Shown: in pieces, positions 17,502 to 25,366 of the stretch
Layout of the letters: each line of letters starts with the position of its first letter
Numbering within the stretch: position 1 is the first letter of the stretch
Assembly (NCBI GenBank): GCA_964250755.1
Contig: CAXUHB010000018.1
Coordinates: 1-64,000 of the forward strand
Direction: 5' to 3'
Source: DASWOJ01 sp964250755
Lineage (GTDB): Bacteria; Pseudomonadota; Alphaproteobacteria; Acetobacterales; Acetobacteraceae
DNA: 64,000 nucleotides
The notes under the pieces: model-generated
Told to the model about the DNA's origin: nothing
Database searches by the model: none
Seen by the model: only the letters and a program-made list of their open reading frames with translations
Position numbers and translations under genes: made by a program

Positions 17502-19292
17502 ATGCCCGACCTGCCCGACGCCGCGCCGCCCCCCGCGGCGCTCGACCGCTCCATGACCGATATTGCCGGGCGGTCCGGGCGGCTGGTGCGCGACTGGCTG
17601 GCTCGTCAGGCGCACGAGCCGCAGCCGGTGGACCCCATGCTGGTCGGCAGCGCCTTCCTGGACATGACGGCGCAGTTGATGGCCGCGCCCAGCCGGGTGA
17701 TGCAGGCCGGCATCGGCTTCTGGCAGGACTACATGACACTGTGGCAGTCCTCCACGCGGCGGATGTGGGGCTTGGACGCCCCGCCGGTGATCGGCCCGGC
17801 GCCCGGGGACCAGCGCTTCGACGGCGCGGCCTGGAACAGCAGCGAGGTCTTTGGCTTCATCAAGCAGTCCTACCTGCTGTCCGCCCGCTACGTCCGGGAC
17901 GTGACGGGGTGCGGCGCGCCAGGCGCGCCGGACTCGGGCGTGGCGCAGCGGATGGACTTCTTCGCTCGCCAGTTCATTGACGCCATGAGCCCCAGCAACT
18001 TCCTGCTGACCAACCCGGAGGCACTGCGCCGCACCGCGGAGACCGGGGGCGAAAACCTGATCCGCGGCCTGTCCAGCCTGCTGCAGGACCTGGAGCGCGG
18101 GCGGGGCCGCTTGCTGGCCGGGGGCGCCGCGCCGCGGCTGGGCCGCGACGCCGCGGCAACGCCGGGCAAGGTGGTCATGCAGAACCGGCTGATGCAGGTG
18201 ATCCAGTATGCGCCCACGACGGAGCGGACGCTGCGCCGCCCGCTGCTGATCGTCCCGCCCTGGACCAGCAAATACTACGCGCTGGACCTGCAGCCGCGCA
18301 GCAGCCTGGTGCGCTGGGCCGTGTCCCAGGGCCATACCGTGTTCATGGTCAGTTGGGCCAACCCGCCGCCGGACCAGTCGGATGCTGACCAGCCGGGTCT
18401 CGGCGCCCCGGGCTGGGACCTCGAGGACTACCTGCGCGATGGCGTGCTGGCAGCGGTGGACGCGGCGTGCGGCGCAGCCGGCGTGCAGGAGGTCAACGCC
18501 GCCGGCTTCTGCGTCGGCGGCACCCTGCTGGTGGCAGCGGCGGCGTGGATGGCGGCGGCGGGCGACGGGCGCGTGCGCTCCGTGTCCCTGCTCGCGAGCC
18601 TGCTGGACTTCTCGGAGGCTGGGGAGCTCAGCGTGTTCATGGACGAGGAGGGGCTGCGCGCCCTGGACAGCCGTGCGGACGGCGGCGCGGCCGCGCCGGA
18701 CAGCCTGCTGCGGGCGAATGACCTGCTGTGGTCCTTCGTGGTCAACACCTACCTGCTGGGCGCGGAGCCGTTCCCGCTGGAACTGCTGCACTGGAACGCC
18801 GACGCGGTGCGGATGCCGGCGGCGATGCACGCGTTCTACCTGCGGCACATCTACCGGGACAACCTGCTGCGCGTGCCGGGCGGGCTGCACGCAGCGGGCC
18901 AGCCGCTTGACCTGGGTGCCATCCGCGCGCCGACCTACGTGCTGGCGACGCGGGAGGATCACATCGCGCCCTGGGCCAGCGTGTATCGCGGCGCGGCGCT
19001 GCTGGGCGGGCCGCGCCGTTTCGTGCTGGCAGGCAGCGGCCACGTGGCCGGCGTGGTGAACCCTCCGGCCGCCGGCAGGTACAGCCATTGGGTCGGCGGC
19101 AGCCTGCCGGACCAGCCGGAAGACTGGCTGGCCGGCGCCATCGAGATGGCGGGAAGCTGGTGGCCCGACTGGCACCGCTGGCTCCTGGCGCAGGACGGCG
19201 CAGCGGTCCCGGCGCGTGTCCCTGGGGACGGGGCGCTGCTGGCGCTGGAGGATGCGCCGGGCAGCTACGTCAGGGCGCATGGCCGACCGTAG
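17502..19292 (+). CDS. phaC: class I poly(3-hydroxyalkanoate) synthase
   Basis: A 596-residue synthase that polymerises (R)-3-hydroxyacyl-CoA into storage polyester. The lipase-like box GFCVGG carries catalytic Cys337. Asp486 (ATREDHIAPW) and His514 (GSGHVAG) complete the triad. The N-terminal part has the conserved NPEALRRTAETGGENLIRGL and the VPPWTSKYYALDL segment. GGAAAGGA precedes the ATG. Length fits class I, and no phaE or phaR partner is adjacent. It stands alone: phaA, phaB and phasin genes are not in the window. Confidence 0.95.
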   Translation: MPDLPDAAPPPAALDRSMTDIAGRSGRLVRDWLARQAHEPQPVDPMLVGSAFLDMTAQLMAAPSRVMQAGIGFWQDYMTLWQSSTRRMWGLDAPPVIGPAPGDQRFDGAAWNSSEVFGFIKQSYLLSARYVRDVTGCGAPGAPDSGVAQRMDFFARQFIDAMSPSNFLLTNPEALRRTAETGGENLIRGLSSLLQDLERGRGRLLAGGAAPRLGRDAAATPGKVVMQNRLMQVIQYAPTTERTLRRPLLIVPPWTSKYYALDLQPRSSLVRWAVSQGHTVFMVSWANPPPDQSDADQPGLGAPGWDLEDYLRDGVLAAVDAACGAAGVQEVNAAGFCVGGTLLVAAAAWMAAAGDGRVRSVSLLASLLDFSEAGELSVFMDEEGLRALDSRADGGAAAPDSLLRANDLLWSFVVNTYLLGAEPFPLELLHWNADAVRMPAAMHAFYLRHIYRDNLLRVPGGLHAAGQPLDLGAIRAPTYVLATREDHIAPWASVYRGAALLGGPRRFVLAGSGHVAGVVNPPAAGRYSHWVGGSLPDQPEDWLAGAIEMAGSWWPDWHRWLLAQDGAAVPARVPGDGALLALEDAPGSYVRAHGRP

Positions 19293-19653
19293 GCCGGCCA
19301 GGCCTGCAGTCTGCCCTGGTTGAGGCCCTTAAAAGCCTGGACGGTATCCCGTACCGCAGACCCACGGACGGAGCCGTTGCTGACGGGAACAGCGCCAGTG
19401 CCCGAAAGCATCTTGGGCGGAGCCGGCAGTTCAAGCCCGCCGGTCATGTCAGGGCGGCGGGGGGCGGCACACGAAGCATCGGCGCAAGCTCGTGCTGTGC
19501 CGCATGAGCCGGTTCTGCCGTGGCGGCGGACCTGTGGTGCAGGCGGACAGCGTCCCTGGGCACGCGCAGAATACCCGGCGGTCCATTCCGCCCCGGTGTC
19601 GGCACGGATGCGCCATCGGGGCAACCGCCCCGGTGGCGCATGGGCAGCCCCAG
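19293..19653. other. 361-bp intergenic stretch with one hairpin
   Basis: No convincing gene is seen on either strand between phaC and the convergent lipoprotein gene. The only clear structure is a hairpin at 19609-19640 (TGCGCCATCGGGGC-AACC-GCCCCGGTGGCGCA, one mismatch), placed to end transcription of the minus-strand lipoprotein gene. Confidence 0.6.
19609..19640 (-). terminator. hairpin after the 19654-20217 lipoprotein gene
   Basis: A 14-bp GC-rich stem with a single mismatch and an AACC loop lies 14 bases past the stop codon of the minus-strand lipoprotein gene. No T-run follows. Confidence 0.5.
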
Positions 19654-20217
19654 CTAGAACCGCTCGTCCGAGTTGCTGTCGAACAGCTCGTTCGCCGCCC
19701 GCATCGTGGACACGTTGGCCATGCGGAGATACGGCAGGTTGTTCAGCCGGGCGAGCACCTGGTCGGGCGGCGTCGTGAACGGCGCGCCGGACAACTGCGC
19801 CAGGGCCGCCGCCTGGTTGCCGCCCGCCAGCGCATTGCCGGCAGCCGTCAGGTGGTCCACCACCGCCTGCGACGGCGCGTTGCCCGGAATGCCCAGCGCC
19901 GCGCGGACCTCCTGACGGCCCTGCAGCAGTTGCTCCTTCGTCAGCGCCGAGATGCGCGACCAGCGCGGCGACGTGTAAAGCTGCCCGGCAATGTAGTCCA
20001 TGGACGCCGCCGCCCGCGCGGCCTCAATGGGACGGCCATAGGTACGTCCGCTGTCGGCAAACGCCCATTGCGCCTGATTGACCGCGGTCACATCAGGGTC
20101 GAATCCGGAGCCAAGCTGGGCCGTCGTCAGCCGGGCGGTGTCGGGGACGAATGGCTGCACGTTGGCGCAGGCGGCGGGCAGGATGCATACAGTTGCAAGC
20201 AGAAGGGTGCGGAACAC
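19654..20217 (-). CDS. hypothetical lipoprotein
   Basis: A 187-residue protein with a clear lipoprotein leader: MFRTLLLATVCILPAAC, with the lipobox Cys at residue 17. The mature part is mainly helical (EAARAAASMDYIAGQLYTSP, TKEQLLQGRQEVRAALGIP) and ends FDSNSDERF. It carries a signal peptide and no recognised enzyme motif. I do not recognise the family. It is the last minus-strand gene after the gamma-carbonic anhydrase, 26 bases downstream, so it may share that transcript. Confidence 0.75.
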   Translation of the reverse strand: MFRTLLLATVCILPAACANVQPFVPDTARLTTAQLGSGFDPDVTAVNQAQWAFADSGRTYGRPIEAARAAASMDYIAGQLYTSPRWSRISALTKEQLLQGRQEVRAALGIPGNAPSQAVVDHLTAAGNALAGGNQAAALAQLSGAPFTTPPDQVLARLNNLPYLRMANVSTMRAANELFDSNSDERF

Positions 20218-20243
20218 AACAGGACCTCATTGGAAACTGCACC

Positions 20244-20786
20244 TTAACTTGTGCTGGCCAGCCCCGTGCGGAAGCGGGCAGCACGGTCCTGGTAGTGCAA
20301 AGCAATGTGAGCATTCCGCAGCAGCTCGTCCGCCGGCATGTCGCGCACCTTGCGGGCGGGGACGCCGGCCCACAGCTCCCCCGCGCCGATCCGCTTGCCC
20401 GGCGCCAGCACGGCCCCAGCCGCCAGCATCCCGTCAGACTCGATGACGGCCCCGTCCAGCACCGTGGCGCCCATGCCGACGAAGGCGCGGTCATGCAGCG
20501 TGCAGGCATGGACGATGGCGGCATGGCCGACCGTCACATCCCGGCCGATGGTGCAGGAGTGCTCGGCGGCGGGGTTCACGTGGACGATGGTGCCGTCCTG
20601 GATGTTGGTGCCGGACCCGACCGTGATCTGGTTGGTGTCGCCGCGCAGCACGCAGCCGAACCAGATGCTGCTGCGCGCGCCCAGCGACACCCGGCCGATC
20701 ACCGCGGCAGTCGGCGCCACCCAGGCGTCCGGGGCCACGTCGGGCGCCACGCCGTCCAGCGCCCAGACGGGTCCATCACCCGGCAC
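20244..20786 (-). CDS. gamma-carbonic anhydrase family protein (left-handed beta-helix)
   Basis: A 180-residue trimeric left-handed beta-helix protein with hexapeptide turns (IGRVSLGARSSIWFGCVLRGD, VGSGTNIQDGTIVHV, IGRDVTVGHAAIVHACTL). Three metal-ligand histidines are visible (IVHV, VGHAAIVHA), as are the Arg-Asp pair of LRGDTNQ and Gln of NIQDG. It could hydrate CO2, though many family members have other or unknown activity. The start overlaps the argC stop by 11 bases, so the two are co-translated. Confidence 0.88.
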   Translation of the reverse strand: MPGDGPVWALDGVAPDVAPDAWVAPTAAVIGRVSLGARSSIWFGCVLRGDTNQITVGSGTNIQDGTIVHVNPAAEHSCTIGRDVTVGHAAIVHACTLHDRAFVGMGATVLDGAVIESDGMLAAGAVLAPGKRIGAGELWAGVPARKVRDMPADELLRNAHIALHYQDRAARFRTGLASTS

Positions 20787-21729
20787 GGGCCAGCTCGCGC
20801 ACCACCGGCTGGTCCAGGCCGAGCATCAGGCGGATGTTCTGCACCGCGGCGCCGGAGGCGCCCTTGCCCAGGTTGTCCAGCCGCGCCACCAGCAGGGCAT
20901 GGCCCGCGGCCTCATTGCCGAACACCCGCAGTTCCATGTCGTCCGTGCCGTTCAGCGCCGTCGCCTCCAGCGTGCCCGTGCCAGCGGTCGGCAGGGTGCG
21001 GACAAGGGCGCTGCCGGCATAGCGGTCCGCCAGGGCGTCGTGCAGGTCGGCCAGACGCGCCCGGCCCGGCAAGGTGCCCAGGTGCAGCGGCACCGACACC
21101 ACCATGCCCTGCTTCGTGTGGATCACCGACGGCACGAAGATCGGCCGCCGCGTCAGGCGGGCATACTGTTGCAGCTCGGGCACATGCTTGTGTTCCAGCC
21201 CCAGGCCATACAGCTCGAACGCCGGGCCGTCCGCGGCTTCGTGCGCCTCGATCATGCCCTTGCCGCCGCCGGAGTAGCCGCTGACGGCATTGACCGACAC
21301 GGGATGCGCCGGGTCCAGCAGCCCGGCATCCACCAGCGGGCGCAGCAGGGCGATGGCCCCGGTCGGGTAGCAGCCGGGGTTGGCGACGTTCCGCGCCGCC
21401 GCGATGCGGCCGGGCTGGTCCGGTGCCAGCTCCGGGAAGCCGTAGGCCCAGACGGGATCGCAGCGATGGGCGGTGCTGGCGTCCAGCAGCTTCGGCGCGT
21501 CGGCGCCCAGCCCGGCAGCCATCGCGACGCTCTCCTTGGCAGCGGCGTCCGGCAGGCACAGCACGACCAGGTTCACAGCGGCCATCATGTCCCGCCGCGC
21601 CGCCGGGTCCTTGCGATGCCGCGGGTCTATGCTGCGGACGGCGATGCCTGGCACGCCGGCCAGGCGCTCGCGGATGCCGAGGCCGGTGGTGCCGGCTTCG
21701 CCGTCTATGAACACGGTCATGTCAGGCAT
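20776..21729 (-). CDS. argC: N-acetyl-gamma-glutamyl-phosphate reductase (type 2)
   Basis: A 317-residue enzyme that reduces N-acetylglutamyl phosphate in arginine synthesis. It is the shorter type 2 form: VFIDGEAGTTGLGIRERL at the start, LCLPDAAAKESV, the catalytic Cys in RNVANPGCYPTGAI, SGYSGGGKGMIE and HTKQGMVVSVPLHL. It lies downstream of rplM-rpsI as in many alphaproteobacteria. Here a terminator and a 98-bp palindromic repeat separate it from rpsI, so it likely has its own promoter. Confidence 0.95.
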   Translation of the reverse strand: MPDMTVFIDGEAGTTGLGIRERLAGVPGIAVRSIDPRHRKDPAARRDMMAAVNLVVLCLPDAAAKESVAMAAGLGADAPKLLDASTAHRCDPVWAYGFPELAPDQPGRIAAARNVANPGCYPTGAIALLRPLVDAGLLDPAHPVSVNAVSGYSGGGKGMIEAHEAADGPAFELYGLGLEHKHVPELQQYARLTRRPIFVPSVIHTKQGMVVSVPLHLGTLPGRARLADLHDALADRYAGSALVRTLPTAGTGTLEATALNGTDDMELRVFGNEAAGHALLVARLDNLGKGASGAAVQNIRLMLGLDQPVVRELARAG

Positions 21730-21770
21730 GGCGCTTCTCCAGGTGATGGCCGGTTCTGCCGTCCGGCGCT

Positions 21771-21868
21771 GTCATTGCGAGGAGTGTAACGGCGCGGCAA
21801 TCCAGGGGCGGCGAGGACCGTGCTGGCGGCCCCTGGATTGCCGTGGCGCAAGCGCGCCTCGCAATGAC
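21771..21868. repeat. GTCATTGCGAG dispersed palindromic repeat, copy 3
   Basis: This 98-bp element runs from GTCATTGCGAGGAGTG to CGCCTCGCAATGAC, with internal CGGCAATCCAGGGG and CCCCTGGATTGCCG arms. It is the best-preserved palindrome of the four copies and lies between rpsI and argC. Confidence 0.92.
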
Positions 21869-21909
21869 GGTGTCTGGCGGGAGTAGGTGTGGTCGATGAA
21901 CGGCAAAGC

Positions 21910-21941
21910 AAAAAGGGGGCGGTCCCTGCGGACCGCCCCCC
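21910..21941 (-). terminator. rho-independent terminator of rplM-rpsI
   Basis: GGGGGCGGTCC and GGACCGCCCCC form an 11-bp stem with a CTGC loop (21915-21940). On the minus strand it is followed by a run of T (A at 21910-21914 on the plus strand), 28 bases past the rpsI stop. Confidence 0.9.
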
Positions 21942-21968
21942 TGTTAAGCATGGACTGGGTAGGACGGT

Positions 21969-22493
21969 TTACCGCTTGCTGAACTGGAAGCTGCGTCGGG
22001 CCTTCGCGCGACCATACTTCTTCCGTTCCACCACGCGGCTGTCGCGGGTCAGGAAGCCCGCCAGCTTCAGCACGCCGCGCAGCTCCGGCTCGTAGTAGGT
22101 CAGCGCCCGGCTGATGCCGTGGCGGACCGCGCCGGCCTGGCCGGACAGGCCGCCGCCGTTGCAGGTGCACATCACGTCGAACTGGTTGTAGCGGTCCGTC
22201 ACCAGGAAGGGCTGGGTCAGCAGCATCCGCAGCACGGGGCGGGCGAAGTACTGCGTCACGCGCTTGCCGTTCACCATGATCTCGCCCTTGCCGGGCTTGA
22301 TCCAGACGCGGGCGATGGCGTTCTTGCGGCGTCCGGTGGCGTAGCTGCGCCCTTGGGCGTCGCGCTTTGCCTCCCGCACCGGCTTGTCGGAGGTCACCAG
22401 CGCGGAGGCGACGGCAAGGTCCTTGAGGTCGGCCAGCGTGCGGGTCTGCTCGGCAGGCGCCGCGGCGGGCAGGTCGTCCAGGGTTTCGGACAT
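21969..22493 (-). CDS. rpsI: 30S ribosomal protein S9
   Basis: A 174-residue S9 with the usual alphaproteobacterial N-terminal extension (~45 residues). Core motifs are YATGRRKNAIARVWIKPG, GGGLSGQAGAVRHGISRAL and the basic tail KKYGRAKARRSFQFSKR that reaches the P-site tRNA. It starts 5 bases after the rplM stop, as in the standard rplM-rpsI operon, and is followed by a strong terminator. Confidence 0.97.
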   Translation of the reverse strand: MSETLDDLPAAAPAEQTRTLADLKDLAVASALVTSDKPVREAKRDAQGRSYATGRRKNAIARVWIKPGKGEIMVNGKRVTQYFARPVLRMLLTQPFLVTDRYNQFDVMCTCNGGGLSGQAGAVRHGISRALTYYEPELRGVLKLAGFLTRDSRVVERKKYGRAKARRSFQFSKR

Positions 22494-22498
22494 AGGCG

Positions 22499-22966
22499 TC
22501 AGGCCCTCTTGTTCTTGGGATTCATGGCGGCGACGTCCAGCGGCTTGGGCTGCTGGCCGTCGTGCGGGTGGCTGGCACCGGCATAGACGTACAGGTGCTT
22601 CATCTGCTTGCGCTGCAGGGGGCCACGGGTGATCATCCGCTCGACCGCCTTCTCGATCACGCGCTCCGGGTGCGCGGACTCCAGGCGGGCACGCAGGGTG
22701 CGGCCCTTGATGCCGCCGGGGTAGCCGGTGTGGTGGTAGAACACCGACTGGTCCAGCTTGTTGCCGGTGACGCGCACCTTCTCGGCGTTCAGCACGATGA
22801 CGTTGTCGCCGCAGTCAACATGCGGGGTGAACTGCGGCTTGTGCTTGCCCCGCAAGCGCTGGGCGATGATGGCCGCCAGGCGGCCGAGCACCAGCCCTTC
22901 GGCGTCAATGACGGTCCAGGTCTTCTGCACCTCGGCCGGCTTGAGGGAGACGGTGGTCTTCTGCAT
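22499..22966 (-). CDS. rplM: 50S ribosomal protein L13
   Basis: A 155-residue L13, normal length. Recognisable parts are WTVIDAEGLVLGRLAA, LRGKHKPQFTPHVDCGDNVIV, YHHTGYPGGIKGRTL and AVERMITRGPLQRKQMKHLYVYAG. It opens the rplM-rpsI operon, and a likely promoter lies at 22994-23022. Confidence 0.97.
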   Translation of the reverse strand: MQKTTVSLKPAEVQKTWTVIDAEGLVLGRLAAIIAQRLRGKHKPQFTPHVDCGDNVIVLNAEKVRVTGNKLDQSVFYHHTGYPGGIKGRTLRARLESAHPERVIEKAVERMITRGPLQRKQMKHLYVYAGASHPHDGQQPKPLDVAAMNPKNKRA

Positions 22967-22993
22967 TGTCGTGGTCCCAAAGAAGTGGTCGGG

Positions 22994-23022
22994 GTATCGG
23001 CGAAAGGCACGGAAAGGTCAAG
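22994..23022 (-). promoter_or_regulatory. putative sigma-70 promoter of rplM-rpsI
   Basis: On the minus strand TTGACC (five of six bases of the -35 consensus) is followed after exactly 17 bases by GATACC (a weak -10). The -10 lies about 28 bases before the rplM ATG, giving a short leader. Confidence 0.6.
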
Positions 23023-23032
23023 ATATTTTGGT

Positions 23033-23052
23033 GTGGTAGCATGATACCACAG
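23033..23052. promoter_or_regulatory. operator-like inverted repeat upstream of the rplM promoter
   Basis: TGTGGTA and TACCACA flank a six-base spacer, a perfect 7-bp inverted repeat ending 11 bases upstream of the rplM -35. It lies in an unusually AT-rich patch. It could be a regulator site; the regulator is unknown. Confidence 0.4.
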
Positions 23053-23055
23053 ACT

Positions 23056-23107
23056 TCCTTCCTCCTCTCCTTCCGAAAGGGCGCCGGGGTGAGGAAGGCC
23101 GCAAGGA
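23056..23107. repeat. diverged CCCTCTCC-type palindromic repeat
   Basis: TTCCTTCCTCCTCTCC ... CCGGGGTGAGGAAGG followed by CCGCAAGGACC resembles the repeats at 4401 and 36716 with several substitutions. It sits in the divergent gap between rplM and the epimerase gene. Confidence 0.5.
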
Positions 23108-23242
23108 CCGCGCTTGGCCCAGCCATGACCCGGCGCTATCCCGTCAAGGTGCAATGCCTGTTGCCGTCCCCAAAGAAGGAGGGAACTGGCCAGCTCTTTC
23201 CGAACATGCGGTCCCGAAGGGTTTGCTCTATGGAGCAAGCCC

Positions 23243-24127
23243 ATGCCCCCCTACATCATCGGCGCATCCGGACGGTCCGGTGCCGCCCTGTGCCGCTCCC
23301 TGCTGAACGATGGCCTCCACTACATTCCCGTCGTCCGCAGCACCGCCCGCTGGGCCGCCACCGGCCTGCCCGGCACCTCGCGCGTAGCCGACCTTCAGGA
23401 TGCCACCCTCCCCTCCGCCCTTCGCGGCGCCCGCCTGGTTGTCTCCTGCGCCCACGCCCGGCACATCCCCGCCATCCTCGCCGCGGCTCCCCACGCCGAA
23501 CGCTTCGTCTTTCTCGGCAGCATCCGCCGCTTCACCCGCTGGCCCGACGCGCACGGCCTGGGCGTGCAGGCCGGAGAGGCCGCCCTGCGCGCCTCCGGAC
23601 GCTCCGGCGTCATCCTGCATCCCACCATGATCTACGGCGCCGCCGGGGAGGACAACGTGCAGCGCCTGGCCGTCCTGCTGCGCCGGCTGCCCCTGGTGCC
23701 CCTGCCCGGCGGCGGACGCGCCCTGGTGCAGCCCATCCACCAATCCGACGTGACGCGCAGCCTGCGCGCCGCGATGGACCACGATTGGGCCGGGCCGCAC
23801 GCGCTCGTGGTGGCCGGGCCGGGCGCCCTGCCCTACGCGGACTTCGTGCGCGCCGTGGCGGGCGCCGCCGGGCTGCGGGCGCCGCGCATCGTGCCCGTGC
23901 CCGCCGCTCTGCTCCGCGCCCTGTCCCCGCTGTCCCGCCTGCCCGGCCTGCCCCGCATCGGCGCAGACGAAATCCGGCGGCTGACGGAGGACAAGGGTTT
24001 TGACATCTCCGGCATGCGGCGCATTTTAGGGATAGAGCCGATCGCGCTGGCCACCGGCCTGGCGCTGACATTCAGGACCCTGCCATGCCCATCCTCAACC
24101 GCATCGCCGACTTCCACCCCGAGATGA
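23243..24127 (+). CDS. NAD(P)-dependent epimerase/SDR-like protein
   Basis: A 294-residue protein of the extended/atypical short-chain dehydrogenase group. The N-terminus YIIGASGRSGAALCRSLL is a nucleotide-binding GxSGxxG turn. Further on are a strand ending LVVSCAH, VFLGSIRRF, and ILHPTMIYGAAGEDNVQRL, as in NAD-dependent epimerase and complex I NDUFA9-like proteins. The classical YxxxK is not obvious, so it may bind rather than turn over its ligand. GGAG lies eight bases before the ATG. The 3' end overlaps the M20 hydrolase start by 43 bases, so the last ~14 residues are shared sequence. Confidence 0.75.
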   Translation: MPPYIIGASGRSGAALCRSLLNDGLHYIPVVRSTARWAATGLPGTSRVADLQDATLPSALRGARLVVSCAHARHIPAILAAAPHAERFVFLGSIRRFTRWPDAHGLGVQAGEAALRASGRSGVILHPTMIYGAAGEDNVQRLAVLLRRLPLVPLPGGGRALVQPIHQSDVTRSLRAAMDHDWAGPHALVVAGPGALPYADFVRAVAGAAGLRAPRIVPVPAALLRALSPLSRLPGLPRIGADEIRRLTEDKGFDISGMRRILGIEPIALATGLALTFRTLPCPSSTASPTSTPR

Positions 24128-25257
24128 CGGCCTGGCGCCGCGACCTGCATCAGCATCCCGAACTCGCTTTGCAGGAGCACCGCACCTCCCAGGTCGTCCA
24201 GGACCACCTGCGGTCCTTCGGCGTGGACGAGGTCCATGCCGGACTGGCCGGCACCGGCGTTGTCGGCGTCATCCGCGGGCGCGGCCCCGGCGGCGCCATC
24301 GGCCTGCGCGCCGATATGGACGCGCTCCCCATCCTGGAGGAAACGGGCGCCCCCTACGCCAGCCAGACCCCCGGCGTCATGCACGCCTGCGGCCACGACG
24401 GGCACACCACCATGCTGCTGGGCGCAGCCAAGTACCTGGCCGAGACCCGCAACTTCGGCGGCACCGTCCACGTGATCTTCCAGCCCGCCGAGGAGAACAA
24501 GGGCGGCGGCAAGATCATGGTGGACGGGGGCTTGTTCGAGCAGTTCCCGATGGACCAAGTCTATGGGATGCACAACTGGCCCGCCCTGCCTGAGGGCGAG
24601 TTCTACTGGCGGGACGGCCCGGTAATGGCCGCCGTCGCCGATATCGAGATCACCGTGACCGGCCGCGGCGCACATGGCGCGCAGCCGCACATGGGCGTGG
24701 ACCCCGTCGTGGTCAGCAGCGCCATCGTGCAGGCGCTGCAAAGCATCGTGTCCCGCAGCATGAAGCCGACCGAGGCCGGCGTCGTCACCATCGGCAGCAT
24801 CCAGGGCGGCCACACCTACAATGTCATCCCCGAGACCGTGCGTATGCTGGGCACCGCCCGCTGGTTCGCGCCCGAGGTCGGGGACCTGCTGGAGGCCGGG
24901 GTGCATCGCCTGGCCACCCACATCGCCGAGGCGTTCGGCGCCACCGCCGCGGTCGAGTTCCGCCGCACCTACCCGGCCACCGTCAACGACCCGGCGGCGA
25001 TGGCCCGCGCCCGCCAGGCCGCCGCCGCCGTGCAGGGCGAGGCGCGGGTGAAGCACATGGAGGCGCCGACAATGGGCGGCGAGGACTTCAGCTTCATGCT
25101 GAACGCCAAGCAGGGCGCCTACATCATGCTCGGCGCCCGCCGCACGCCGGGCGACGCCGGGGTGCATCACCCCAAGTACGACTTCAACGACGACCTGCTG
25201 CCCATCGGCGCAAGCTACTGGGCGACGCTGGCGGAGCAGCTGCTGCCGCGGGATTAG
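24085..25257 (+). CDS. M20 family amidohydrolase (hippurate hydrolase-like)
   Basis: A 390-residue zinc amidohydrolase of the M20D group, which removes N-acyl groups from amino acids or related amides. The metal ligands are in VMHACGHDGHTTMLLGAA (Cys and two His), FQPAEENKGGG (Glu pair), the lid-domain His in GRGAHGAQPHMGVD, and the C-terminal His in VHHPKYDFNDD. The order DLHQHPELALQE near residue 20 is diagnostic. An AGGA site precedes the ATG. Length is normal. The physiological substrate cannot be told from sequence. Confidence 0.93.
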   Translation: MPILNRIADFHPEMTAWRRDLHQHPELALQEHRTSQVVQDHLRSFGVDEVHAGLAGTGVVGVIRGRGPGGAIGLRADMDALPILEETGAPYASQTPGVMHACGHDGHTTMLLGAAKYLAETRNFGGTVHVIFQPAEENKGGGKIMVDGGLFEQFPMDQVYGMHNWPALPEGEFYWRDGPVMAAVADIEITVTGRGAHGAQPHMGVDPVVVSSAIVQALQSIVSRSMKPTEAGVVTIGSIQGGHTYNVIPETVRMLGTARWFAPEVGDLLEAGVHRLATHIAEAFGATAAVEFRRTYPATVNDPAAMARARQAAAAVQGEARVKHMEAPTMGGEDFSFMLNAKQGAYIMLGARRTPGDAGVHHPKYDFNDDLLPIGASYWATLAEQLLPRD

Positions 25258-25311
25258 ACAACAGCTTGGCCTCGTGTTGCAGAACACGGGGCAGCAAGGG
25301 CCTCAGCGGCA

Positions 25312-25342
25312 GGCCAGCCAACCATCCCTGGACTGGCTGGCC
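25312..25342. terminator. hairpin between convergent hydrolase and aminopeptidase genes
   Basis: GGCCAGCCA and TGGCTGGCC form a perfect 9-bp stem with a 13-base loop in the 109-bp gap between two convergent stops. It is likely a shared terminator, without a T-run. Confidence 0.5.
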
Positions 25343-25366
25343 GCGCGGCGCCTGCGGTGCCCGGGC

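Noticed and set aside
19293..19653. Transposase remnant between phaC and the lipoprotein gene
   Set aside because: No recognisable transposase motif or terminal repeats in any frame.
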